From assembly GCA_036803025.1 (NCBI GenBank), contig DAIRVC010000004.1:1-46003 (forward strand): a stretch of DNA of 46,003 nucleotides, in the 5' to 3' direction. Positions 14,308-21,939 of the stretch are shown here, in pieces. Position 1 is the first letter of the stretch. Every line of letters begins with the position of its first letter. A program made the position numbers and the translations under genes. This DNA comes from DAIRVC01 sp036803025. GTDB lineage: Bacteria; Chloroflexota; Anaerolineae; Anaerolineales; E44-bin32. A model generated the notes under the pieces. That model saw only the letters and a list, made by a program, of their open reading frames with translations. It made no database searches and had not been told where the DNA came from.

Positions 14308-14343
14308 TTAAGGTCGGTTAACTCAGGCTTGACCGGCGCTTAA
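14308..14343 (+). promoter_or_regulatory. Four-unit phased direct-repeat operator (putative Pho box B) upstream of pstS
   Basis: Units CATTAAG, GGTTAAC, GCTTGAC and GCTTAAG have TTRA cores starting at 14308, 14318, 14329 and 14340, the same order of core types in the last three units and the same 10-11-11 spacing as box A. A TAGGAT (14354-14359) placed 10 bp after the last unit could be the -10, with the operator replacing a -35, as at activator-dependent Pho promoters. Confidence 0.72.
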
Positions 14344-14403
14344 GCCGCTGCCGATAGGATGGCCCAGCAACGGCCAATGAAAAGACAAGAGGAGAGGATC
14401 GTT

Positions 14404-15402
14404 ATGGAGTCGAAAACACGTCTGTGGATCGTCCTGGGCCTGGCGGCCGCCTCGCTTGTGGCGGGCTGCGGCCCAGCCGCAACGCAAGCCTCAACCGCGG
14501 CGACCGAGGCGCCCAGGGCCTCCGACGCGCCTGCAGATCCGCTGGCGATGTACGCCCCAACCTCCGTTACGGGCGACATCATCATCGCTGGCAGCTCGAC
14601 CGTCTACCCGCTGAGTGAAGCGGTCGCCGAACTCTTCCGCGATGAGGGCTATTCCGGGAACATCACCATCGACAGCATCGGCAGCGGCGCCGGATTCGAG
14701 CGCTTCTGCGTCGCCGGCGAGACCGATATCGCCAATGCCAGCCGCCCGATCAAGGCGGAGGAGATCGCCAGCTGTCAGTCGATCGGCCGCGAGCCGCTCG
14801 AGATCCGCGTCGGCACCGACGCCCTTGCGATCGTGGTCAGCAGCGAAAACGACTTCCTGACCGACGTCACCTTCGAGCAGCTGTCCCAGGTCTTCTCCAC
14901 CGCCCAGACCTGGGCCGACGTCGATCCGGCCTGGCCGGCCGAACCGATCCTGCGCTTCAGCCCCGGCACCGACAGCGGGACTTTCGACTACTTCGTCGAA
15001 GAGGTGTTCGAAGGCGATGAGAGCCCGATCCTAGCCGCAGACAACCTGCAGCTGAGCGAGGACGACAACGTCCTGGTCCAGGGCGTCGAGGGCAGCCCGT
15101 ACGCGATCGGCTACTTCGGCTACGCCTACTACCAGGAGAACGCCGCCCGCTTGAACGTCCTGTCGGTAGACGGCGTGACCCCTTCAGCCGAGACCGTCGA
15201 CAGCGCCGAGTACCCGCTGGCGCGCCCGCTGTTCATGTACACCACCGCCGAGATCCTGCAGGAGAAGCCTCAAGTGGCGGCCTTCGTCTACTTCTACCTG
15301 ACGCGGGTCGATGAAGTGATCGGCGAAGTAGGCTATTTCCCGGCCGCCGAAGAGGCCCTGGCCGGCGCGCTGCAAGCCTGGGATGCCGCGGTCGGTGAGT
15401 AG
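14404..15402 (+). CDS. pstS: Phosphate ABC transporter substrate-binding lipoprotein PstS (system 1)
   Basis: A 332-residue phosphate-binding lipoprotein that delivers phosphate to PstCA. The signal peptide ends in the lipobox VAGC (Cys22), with a Thr/Ala/Ser-rich linker to about residue 55. Phosphate-binding segments typical of PstS are visible: IIIAGSSTVYPLSEAVAELF, GSGAGFERFCVAGETDIANASRPI and SPGTDSGTFDYF. The ATG at 14404 has AGGAGAGG just upstream; an in-frame ATG at 14359 lies in the promoter. It is the first gene of pstSCAB, after Pho box B, and is separated from pstC by 98 nt holding two strong hairpins. Confidence 0.93.
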   Translation: MESKTRLWIVLGLAAASLVAGCGPAATQASTAATEAPRASDAPADPLAMYAPTSVTGDIIIAGSSTVYPLSEAVAELFRDEGYSGNITIDSIGSGAGFERFCVAGETDIANASRPIKAEEIASCQSIGREPLEIRVGTDALAIVVSSENDFLTDVTFEQLSQVFSTAQTWADVDPAWPAEPILRFSPGTDSGTFDYFVEEVFEGDESPILAADNLQLSEDDNVLVQGVEGSPYAIGYFGYAYYQENAARLNVLSVDGVTPSAETVDSAEYPLARPLFMYTTAEILQEKPQVAAFVYFYLTRVDEVIGEVGYFPAAEEALAGALQAWDAAVGE

Positions 15403-15420
15403 CGCCGGGTCGAGGGAAGT

Positions 15421-15472
15421 GCCGGGCAGGCGCCCGGCGCAGCGCATAGGGAGAGGCCGGCTCTCCCTATGC
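15421..15472 (+). terminator. Tandem stem-loops between pstS and pstC (attenuator or mRNA stabiliser)
   Basis: Two perfect hairpins follow each other. The first pairs GCCGGGC (15421-15427) with GCCCGGC (15432-15438) over a 4-nt loop. The second pairs GCATAGGGAGAG (15444-15455) with CTCTCCCTATGC (15461-15472) over a 5-nt loop. No T run follows, so partial termination or protection of the pstS message is more likely than full termination; this would give more PstS than permease. Confidence 0.6.
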
Positions 15473-15500
15473 CCGCTTATTCGCCCGCAAGGGAAGTCGT

Positions 15501-16454
15501 ATGCAGACGACCTCGAGATTGCCTAACGGACCCGATCAGCTGACCGACACCGCCGCGCTGCTGCGCCGGCGGCCGCGCCTGGGCGAAGGCCTGATCCAGG
15601 CTCTCTTGTCCCTGGCCGGCGCCCTCTCGATCGTGACCACCCTGGGCATCGTTCTCGTGCTGGGGCGCGAGTCGCTGCTGTTCTTCCAGAGCCCGGACGT
15701 CAGCCTGGCCGAGTTCCTGACCGGCACGCAATGGCAGCCGGCCATCCTTCGTTTCGGCTTGTGGCCGCTGGCCGTTTCGACGCTCGTCACCAGCTTCATC
15801 GCCATGCTCGTCGCCCTTCCCCTGGGGCTGGGCGCGGCCGTCTACCTGAGCGAATACGCCACACCGCGCCGGCGCGGCCTGCTCAAGCCCCTGCTCGAGA
15901 TCCTGGCCGGCATCCCCACCGTTGTCTACGGATACTTCGCCCTGACTTTCGTGACCCCTATCCTGCGCTCGATCTTCGGGGCCGACACGGTCAAGATCTA
16001 CAACATGGCCTCGGGCGGGATCGTCATGGGCATCATGATCCTGCCGCTGATCAGCTCGATGAGCGAGGACGCGCTCAGCGCCGTCCCAAGCGCCTTGCGC
16101 GAGGCCGCCTACGCCGTCGGAGCCACGCGGTTGGAGACGGCCGCGCAGGTGGTCGTCCCGGCGGCTTTGTCGGGCATCATTGCCGCCTTCATCATCGGGA
16201 TGTCGCGGGCGCTGGGTGAAACCATGATTGTCGCCCTCTCGGTCGGCGCCGGCCCCAACCTCACACTCAATCCCTTCGAGTCGGCCGAGACCATCACCGG
16301 TCACATCGCCCGTATCAGCGGCGGCGACCTGAGCTACAACAGCCTGGACTACAACAGCCTGTTCGCCCTGGGGCTGGTTTTGTTCCTGATCACCCTCGTC
16401 TTGAACGTCATCAGCCGGCGCGTCGTCGCCCGCCTGCGCGAGGTCTACGAATGA
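15501..16454 (+). CDS. pstC: Phosphate ABC transporter permease PstC (system 1)
   Basis: A 317-residue inner-membrane permease with about six membrane helices. The first helix lies near residues 30-55, followed by an extracytoplasmic stretch with FFQSPDVSLAEFLTGTQWQP typical of PstC. The conserved binding-protein-dependent transport region starts about residue 95, with the EAA loop SALREAAYAVGATRLETAAQVVVPAALSGI (in segments) that docks on PstB and GMSRALGETMIV. It pairs with PstA (overlap of 4 nt, ATGA) to form the membrane channel. The ATG has AAGGGAAG upstream. Confidence 0.93.
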   Translation: MQTTSRLPNGPDQLTDTAALLRRRPRLGEGLIQALLSLAGALSIVTTLGIVLVLGRESLLFFQSPDVSLAEFLTGTQWQPAILRFGLWPLAVSTLVTSFIAMLVALPLGLGAAVYLSEYATPRRRGLLKPLLEILAGIPTVVYGYFALTFVTPILRSIFGADTVKIYNMASGGIVMGIMILPLISSMSEDALSAVPSALREAAYAVGATRLETAAQVVVPAALSGIIAAFIIGMSRALGETMIVALSVGAGPNLTLNPFESAETITGHIARISGGDLSYNSLDYNSLFALGLVLFLITLVLNVISRRVVARLREVYE

Positions 16455-17686
16455 GCGCTCCAGCGGCTGAGGGAGTCTTCCGGTCGAACCTCAGCGCGCG
16501 GCACCGACGCGGCCGGGTATGGCGGGCCGTCTTCCTGGGCTCGACGGCCGTCGCCCTGATCGCCCTGGCGGCGCTGGGTGGGAACATCCTGCGCGATTCG
16601 GTCGGCCTGGTGGCCGTGCAGGACGCGATCGACCCCGGGCGCCTGGCGGACCGGCCGCTGGAGCGGCTGGCACCCGCGGAACTGATGGCGATCCTGCAGG
16701 ACCACCTCTCCCCGGCCGTCTTCCAGCGCCTGGACAGTGAGCAGCCCTTCGCCGAGCGCAGCCGGCGTGCGCTGCACAAGCTCGTGATCGAGCGGGTGGT
16801 CGAGCCGCAGATCCTGGCCAGCTGGCCGCTGGATGAAAGCCTGCTGGAACGCGGTCGCATCGAAGCCGAGGCCGCCCGCGACTACCCGCGCGCCCGCCTC
16901 GAGTTCCGCGCCTGGGTCAACACCAATTTCCTCTCCCGTCCGATGTCGAGCGATCCGATGCGGGCCGGGATCCGCACTGCCCTGCTCGGTTCGCTGTGGT
17001 TGATCGGCATCACCCTGGTCTTCGCCTTCCCGGTCGGCGTCGCTTCGGCCGTCTACCTGGAGGAATATGCCTCCCGCTCGCGCCTGAACCGCGCCATCCA
17101 GACCAATATCGACAACCTGGCCGGGGTGCCGTCGATCATCTACGGCATGCTCGGCCTGGCGCTCTTCGTGCGCGCCCTGGGGCCCCTGACCAGCGGCGCC
17201 TTCCTGGGGCTGACCGATACCAACGGCCGGACGATCCTGTCCGGCGGCCTGACCATGGGGCTGCTGGTTCTGCCCCTGATCATCATCAATGCCCAGGAGG
17301 CCATCCGCGCCGTCCCCAGCTCGCTGCGCGAGGCGGCCTACGGCCTGGGCGCGACCCGGTGGCAGACGGTCTGGAGTCACGTCTTGCCTCAGGCCCTGCC
17401 GGGCATCTTGACCGGCACGATCCTGGCGATGTCGCGGGCCATCGGAGAGACCGCACCGCTGATCGTCGTCGGTGCCAGCACCTTCAACCCTTCCGACCCC
17501 ACTGGACCCTTCTCACGATTCAGCGCGCTGCCGATCCAGATCTACAACTGGGCCTCCCGGCCCCAGGCTGAGTTCCACAATCTGGCCGCGGCCGCCATCA
17601 TTGTGCTGCTGGCCGCTTTGCTCGGGCTGAATGCCGCCGCCATTCTGCTGCGCGACCGTTACAGCCGGGGCCTGAGAGGAACATGA
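16451..17686 (+). CDS. pstA: Phosphate ABC transporter permease PstA (system 1), with long periplasmic insertion
   Basis: A 411-residue permease, about 110-120 residues longer than the PstA of system 2. The first membrane helix (residues about 26-44) is followed by a hydrophilic helical insertion of about 125 residues (NILRDSVGLVAVQDAIDPGR through RAWVNTNFLSRPMSSDPM), which would lie outside the membrane, and then the standard five-helix permease core from about residue 172. The core has SAVYLEEYA, NLAGVPSIIYGMLGLALFVR and the EAA loop SLREAAYGLGATRWQTVWSHVLPQ. The start overlaps the pstC stop (ATGA), and the end overlaps pstB in the same way. Confidence 0.92.
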   Translation: MSAPAAEGVFRSNLSARHRRGRVWRAVFLGSTAVALIALAALGGNILRDSVGLVAVQDAIDPGRLADRPLERLAPAELMAILQDHLSPAVFQRLDSEQPFAERSRRALHKLVIERVVEPQILASWPLDESLLERGRIEAEAARDYPRARLEFRAWVNTNFLSRPMSSDPMRAGIRTALLGSLWLIGITLVFAFPVGVASAVYLEEYASRSRLNRAIQTNIDNLAGVPSIIYGMLGLALFVRALGPLTSGAFLGLTDTNGRTILSGGLTMGLLVLPLIIINAQEAIRAVPSSLREAAYGLGATRWQTVWSHVLPQALPGILTGTILAMSRAIGETAPLIVVGASTFNPSDPTGPFSRFSALPIQIYNWASRPQAEFHNLAAAAIIVLLAALLGLNAAAILLRDRYSRGLRGT

Positions 17687-18543
17687 CCGAGACCCTGACC
17701 ACCAACCTGCCGCGTCTGGCAACCCTGGCCTCCGCCCGGACGACCGCCGCGGCACAGGCCGCCGAAGGCCTTGCGCTCCAGGAAGGCAGACTGAGCGCCC
17801 ACAACCTGCAGGTGTACTACGGCGACTTCCTGGCCATCAGGTCCGTCGATCTGGATATCGCCCTTCGGCGTATTACCGCCATCATCGGCCCGTCGGGCTG
17901 CGGCAAGAGCACCCTGCTGCGGGCCTTCAACCGCATGAACGATTTCATCCCGACCGCGCGCGTCGAAGGCGAGATCCGCTTCCGAGGCCAGAACATCTAC
18001 AACCCGGCGGTCGATCCAACCGCCCTGCGCCGCCGCATCGGGATGGTGTTCCAGAAACCAAACCCCTTTCCCAAGTCGATTTATGAGAACATCGCCTGGG
18101 GCGCGCACATCAACGGATTTAGGGGCAACCCGGACGAGCTGGTCGAGACCTGCCTGCGGAAGGCGGCGCTGTGGGATGAGGTCAAGGACAAGCTGGATCA
18201 AAGCGGCCTGTCCCTTTCCGGAGGGCAACAGCAGCGCCTGTGCCTCGCCCGCGCGCTGGCCGTCGGACCCGAGGTGATTCTGATGGACGAGCCTTGCTCG
18301 GCCCTCGACCCGATTGCCACGCTCAAGATCGAGGATCTGATGCGCGAGCTGGCAGCCAACTACACGATCGTCATCGTCACCCACAACATGCAGCAGGCCG
18401 CCCGCGTCTCCGACTTCACCGCCATGATGATGATGGACGACCAGCGCGCCGGCTCGGTGATCGAGTTTGATGAGACGCGGACCATCTTCACCCGGCCGCG
18501 CGACCGGCGCACCGAAGACTACGTAACCGGCCGGTTCGGCTAG
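17683..18543 (+). CDS. pstB: Phosphate ABC transporter ATPase PstB (system 1)
   Basis: A 286-residue cytoplasmic ATPase that powers phosphate import. All ABC motifs are intact: Walker A GPSGCGKST (residues 69-77), Q loop MVFQKPNPFPKSIYENI, signature LSGGQQQRL, Walker B VILMDEPCSALDP and H loop IVTHNMQQAARVSD. The C-terminus TRPRDRRTEDYVTGRFG is typical of PstB. An N-terminal extension of about 38 residues (TTNLPRLATLASARTTAAA) precedes the domain. Its start overlaps the pstA stop by 4 nt. It is very similar to the PstB at 22900, more so than to the minus-strand one at 19364. Confidence 0.94.
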   Translation: MTETLTTNLPRLATLASARTTAAAQAAEGLALQEGRLSAHNLQVYYGDFLAIRSVDLDIALRRITAIIGPSGCGKSTLLRAFNRMNDFIPTARVEGEIRFRGQNIYNPAVDPTALRRRIGMVFQKPNPFPKSIYENIAWGAHINGFRGNPDELVETCLRKAALWDEVKDKLDQSGLSLSGGQQQRLCLARALAVGPEVILMDEPCSALDPIATLKIEDLMRELAANYTIVIVTHNMQQAARVSDFTAMMMMDDQRAGSVIEFDETRTIFTRPRDRRTEDYVTGRFG

Positions 18544-18553
18544 AGGAGTTGCC

Positions 18554-19333
18554 GTGAAGATCGCCGTTCTCTCCGACATTCACGCCAACCTGCACGCCCT
18601 GCAAGCGGTCTGGGCCGATCTTGAATCCCAACGGCCGCAGGCCGTGTACTGTCTGGGCGATCTGGTCGGCTACGGGGCTTTTCCCAACGAGGTCGTCGAG
18701 TTCATCCGCTCTCGAGAAGTCCCTACGGTCATGGGCAACTACGACGACGGCGTCGGTTTCGATCAGGACGACTGCGGCTGCGTCTACAGGGTGCCCGGCG
18801 AAGCGGAGCTGGGCCGGCAGTCGCTGCTTTGGACACGCCAGACGACAACCGCCGAGAACAAGGTCTTCCTGCAGGCTCTGCCGATCCAGTTGCGCCGGGA
18901 GACGCAGCGCTGCCACCTGCTCTTCGTTCACGGCAGCCCACGCAGGATCAACGAGTACCTGTACGCGGACCGCCCGGCGGCCTCATTCGAGCGCATCGCG
19001 CGCCTGGCGGGCGCCGAGGTCCTGTTCTTCGGCCATACCCATCTGCCCTATCAGAAGACGGTGGCGAGGACCTTGTTTGTCAATGCCGGCTCGGTGGGCA
19101 AGCCGAAGGACGGCGACCCTCGCGCCGCGTATGCGCTGTTCAGCTCAGGTCTGCGGTCCCGTGTCGAGTTCCGGCGTGTGTCCTACGACGTCGCCGCCGC
19201 GGCCGCGGCCGTTCGGCGGGTAGGCCTGCCGGTGCACTTCGCCCTGCAGCTCGAGACCGGCGGACAGGCGGCGCTGCCCGCGCCGGCGGTGGTCCCGCTC
19301 GAGGGGGCTACAAAGCGAGCTCCTGCAGCCTGA
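18554..19333 (+). CDS. Calcineurin-like metallophosphoesterase (YfcE/MJ0936-like)
   Basis: A 259-residue cytosolic metal-dependent phosphoesterase. The five metal-site blocks are present in order: DIHANLHAL (residues 7-9), GDLVGYG, GNYDD, HGSPRRINEYLY and GHTHLPYQ, followed by NAGSVGKPKDGDPRAAYALF, typical of small bacterial phosphodiesterases of this group. The C-terminal 40 residues are Ala/Pro-rich. The GTG starts 10 nt after the pstB stop with GAGGAG upstream, so it belongs to the pst operon. It may release phosphate from organic phosphodiesters or act on a nucleotide signal; the substrate is not evident. It ends 30 nt before the convergent gene at 19364. Confidence 0.85.
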   Translation: MKIAVLSDIHANLHALQAVWADLESQRPQAVYCLGDLVGYGAFPNEVVEFIRSREVPTVMGNYDDGVGFDQDDCGCVYRVPGEAELGRQSLLWTRQTTTAENKVFLQALPIQLRRETQRCHLLFVHGSPRRINEYLYADRPAASFERIARLAGAEVLFFGHTHLPYQKTVARTLFVNAGSVGKPKDGDPRAAYALFSSGLRSRVEFRRVSYDVAAAAAAVRRVGLPVHFALQLETGGQAALPAPAVVPLEGATKRAPAA

Positions 19334-19363
19334 GAGGCCCTTTGGGGACACGTCATCACCGCA

Positions 19364-20119
19364 CTATCCAAAGCGCCCGGTGACGTAGTCCTCAGTGCGC
19401 TGGTCTCGAGGATGAGTGAACAGGTCTTTGCCCGGGCCGGTTTCGACCAGCTCGCCCTGCAGGAAAAAGGCGGCGAAGTCGGCCGTGCGGCCGGCCTGCT
19501 GGATCGAATGCGGCACCAGGACGATGGTGTAGTCCTTCTTTAGTTCCTGCAGAGCCGCCTCAACCTTGCCGGTCGAGATCGGATCGAGCCCAGAGGTGGG
19601 CTCGTCCAGCAGAACCACCTCGGGCTGCAGCGCCAGCACACGCGCCAGGCAAAGGCGCTGCTGCTGCCCGCCGGATAGGGCGATGGCCGGGTCATCCAGG
19701 CGGTCGTAGACCTCGTCCCACAGCGCCGCCAGGCGCAGGCTGTGCTCGACGGCCTCGTTCAGGCGCGGCGCATCGCGCTCCCCCATCAGCTCCAGACCAT
19801 AGGTCACGTTGCCGCGGATGCTGAAGGGCAGAACGACCGGCCGGGCGAAGACCATGCCGATCTTGCGCCGCAGGGCGACCACGTCCACGTCCGGATCGAG
19901 CACGTTCAGCCCGTCGAGCAGGATACGGCCCGAAACGGTCTGGACGTCGGCCAGATCGTTCAGGCGGTTGAAGCAGCGCAACAGCGACGACTTGCCGCCG
20001 CCGGCCGGTCCGAAGAGCACCGTGATGGCGTTGGCCGGGATGGCCATCGTCACCGCCCGCAGCGATTCGGTCCCATCCTTGTACTGCAGCGTGAGGTTCT
20101 CGACGACGATCTTATCCAT
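19364..20119 (-). CDS. pstB: PstB-like phosphate ABC transporter ATPase (system 2), variant Q loop
   Basis: A 251-residue ABC ATPase at the end of the second pst operon. Walker A is GPAGGGKSS, the signature LSGGQQQRL, Walker B VVLLDEPTSGLDP, and the H-loop His is kept in LVPHSIQQAGRTADF. The C-terminal HPRDQRTEDYVTGRFG is PstB-like. The Q loop reads MVFARPVVLPFSIRGNV: the glutamine that senses Mg-ATP and couples to the permease in PstB (MVFQKPNPFP) is replaced by Ala. It is clearly more divergent than the other two PstB proteins here. The ATG at 20117-20119 is chosen because MDKIVVENLTLQY begins the domain; it starts 4 nt after the pstA stop. Confidence 0.88.
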   Translation of the reverse strand: MDKIVVENLTLQYKDGTESLRAVTMAIPANAITVLFGPAGGGKSSLLRCFNRLNDLADVQTVSGRILLDGLNVLDPDVDVVALRRKIGMVFARPVVLPFSIRGNVTYGLELMGERDAPRLNEAVEHSLRLAALWDEVYDRLDDPAIALSGGQQQRLCLARVLALQPEVVLLDEPTSGLDPISTGKVEAALQELKKDYTIVLVPHSIQQAGRTADFAAFFLQGELVETGPGKDLFTHPRDQRTEDYVTGRFG

Positions 20120-20123
20120 GCGG

Positions 20124-21011
20124 CTACCACTGCCGCCGCGCGCGGGCGCGCGAGCGCACAACTGTGGCGATCAGGTTCATGCCGAGCACGAAGGCGATCA
20201 GCACCAGGGCCGTGCCGTATTGAATCCGGATCGGCATCTCCGGCACCTGAGTCGAGATGACGAACAGGTGATAGGGCAGCGCCATGGTCGCGTCCAGGGG
20301 CGAGTGCGGCAGGCGCGGCAGGAAGAAGGCCGCCCCGGTGAACAGGATCGGCGCGGTCTCGCCGGCGGCGCGCTCGAGCCCGAGGATCACACCGGTCAGG
20401 ATGCCGGGCAGGGCCTGCGGCAGGACGATGCGCCGGATCGTCTGCCAGCGCGTCCCGCCCAACGACATGCTGACGGTGCGGAAGGCCTGCGGCACGGCGC
20501 GCAGCGCTTCCTCCGAAGCACTGATGATCACCGGCAGCGTCATGATCGAGAGCGTCAGCGAGGCAGCCAGGATGCTCGTGCCCAGGTGCAGAAACAAGAC
20601 GAACAGCCCCAACCCGAACAGGCCGTAGACGACCGAGGGGATCCCGGCCAGATTGATGATGGCGATGCGGATCAGGCGCGTCCAGGCATTCTCCTGCGCG
20701 TATTCGGCCAGGTAGACCGCGGCGGCCACGCCCAGGGGCACCGAGAAGACCGCCGTCCCCAAAGTCAGGTAGAACGTGCCCACGATGGCCGGCAGGATGC
20801 CGCCCTGGCGCATGCCCTCGCGCGGAACGCCGCTCAGGAACTCCCACGAGATCGCCGGAGCGCCCTGGATGACAATGTACACCACGACCAGGATGATCGG
20901 CACCACGGTGGCCACGGCCGTCAGCGTCAGCAGGGTGAAGCCGAGGCGCTGAGTCAGGATGCGGCGGCCGCCGCCGGCCGCGTAGCGGCGCAGCCTGCCG
21001 TCCGCGCTCAC
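20124..21011 (-). CDS. pstA: Phosphate ABC transporter permease PstA (system 2)
   Basis: A 295-residue membrane permease with about six helices and no insertion, the usual PstA length. Recognisable segments are SWEFLSGVPREGMRQGGILPAIVGT cut in two, AAAVYLAEYA, NLAGIPSVVYGLFGLGLFVL and the EAA loop AFRTVSMSLGGTRWQTIRRIVLPQALPG (in segments), followed by ERAAGETAPILFTGAAFF. The GTG start overlaps the pstC stop by 4 nt (GTGA). It forms the channel with the PstC at 21008-21931. Confidence 0.92.
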   Translation of the reverse strand: MSADGRLRRYAAGGGRRILTQRLGFTLLTLTAVATVVPIILVVVYIVIQGAPAISWEFLSGVPREGMRQGGILPAIVGTFYLTLGTAVFSVPLGVAAAVYLAEYAQENAWTRLIRIAIINLAGIPSVVYGLFGLGLFVLFLHLGTSILAASLTLSIMTLPVIISASEEALRAVPQAFRTVSMSLGGTRWQTIRRIVLPQALPGILTGVILGLERAAGETAPILFTGAAFFLPRLPHSPLDATMALPYHLFVISTQVPEMPIRIQYGTALVLIAFVLGMNLIATVVRSRARARRQW

Positions 21012-21931
21012 GAGAGCACCCTCTCCGCCCGCGTGCGCTGGCGGAACACCACCGCCGAGGCGGCCACGTTGACGGCCAACGAGATCAGGAAGAGCAGCAT
21101 GCCGATGAGGAAGAGCACGTGGTAGTGAACACTCCCGCTGGCCACCTCACCCATTTCGGCTGCGATCGTGGCCGTCATGGTCCGCGCCGGGGCGAAGAGC
21201 GAGCCCAGCTGCACGGCCAACACCGGGGCGTTGCCGGTGACCATCATGACCGCCATGGTCTCACCGATGGCCCTTCCGATGCCGAGCATAACCGCCGTCA
21301 GGACGCCCGAACGCGCCGCCGGCAGCGTCACCCCCCACATCGTCTGCCAGCGCGTCGCGCCCAGAGCCAGGGCCCCCTCGCGGTACGACTTCGGCACGGC
21401 GTCGAGCGCATCCTCGGCGATGGAGACGATCGTCGGCAGGGCGATCCCCGCCAGCAGCAGCGAGCCGGCCAGCGCCGTCAACCCGGTGGGCAGGTCGAGG
21501 GCCTGCCGCAGAAACGGCGACAGGAGCAGGATGCCCAGGAAGCCCAGGACGACCGAGGGCAGCCCACCGAGCAATTCGACCATTGGCTTGAGCACCTCGC
21601 GCGCCCAGCGCGGGGCGATCTCGGAGATGAACATGGCCGTCCCGATCCCGAAGGGGATGGCCACGGCCATGGCACCGACGGTGACGATCAGCGATCCGCT
21701 GATCAGCGGCAGGACGCCGAAGTGCCCCTCGATCGGATACCAGCGCAGGCCGACAAGGTCCGCCAGGGGCACCTCGATCAGCGCCGGGGAGCCCTCGCGG
21801 ACCAGGAAGAAGAAGATCAGGCCGACGAAGACGATGGCCGAATAGCCGGACAGCCGGACGGCGCGGGAGAGGACCGCCTCTTGCCAGTTGCGCAAAGGCT
21901 CGGCCGTTCCCGGCCTGGTGTTCGCGCGCAT
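21008..21931 (-). CDS. pstC: Phosphate ABC transporter permease PstC (system 2)
   Basis: A 307-residue membrane permease. The first membrane helix (SAIVFVGLIFFFLVREGSPAL) precedes an outer segment with LRWYPIEGHFGVLPLISGSL, the W-x-P-x(4)-FG-x-LPL-x-x-G signature of PstC. Then comes the permease core with GGLPSVVLGFLGILLL and the EAA loop SYREGALALGATRWQTMWGVTLP, and GIGRAIGETMAVMMVTGNAP. Its start lies 8 nt after the pstS stop. It is not a recent copy of the PstC at 15501; the two differ throughout. Confidence 0.92.
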   Translation of the reverse strand: MRANTRPGTAEPLRNWQEAVLSRAVRLSGYSAIVFVGLIFFFLVREGSPALIEVPLADLVGLRWYPIEGHFGVLPLISGSLIVTVGAMAVAIPFGIGTAMFISEIAPRWAREVLKPMVELLGGLPSVVLGFLGILLLSPFLRQALDLPTGLTALAGSLLLAGIALPTIVSIAEDALDAVPKSYREGALALGATRWQTMWGVTLPAARSGVLTAVMLGIGRAIGETMAVMMVTGNAPVLAVQLGSLFAPARTMTATIAAEMGEVASGSVHYHVLFLIGMLLFLISLAVNVAASAVVFRQRTRAERVLS

Positions 21932-21939
21932 AGGCTGTA

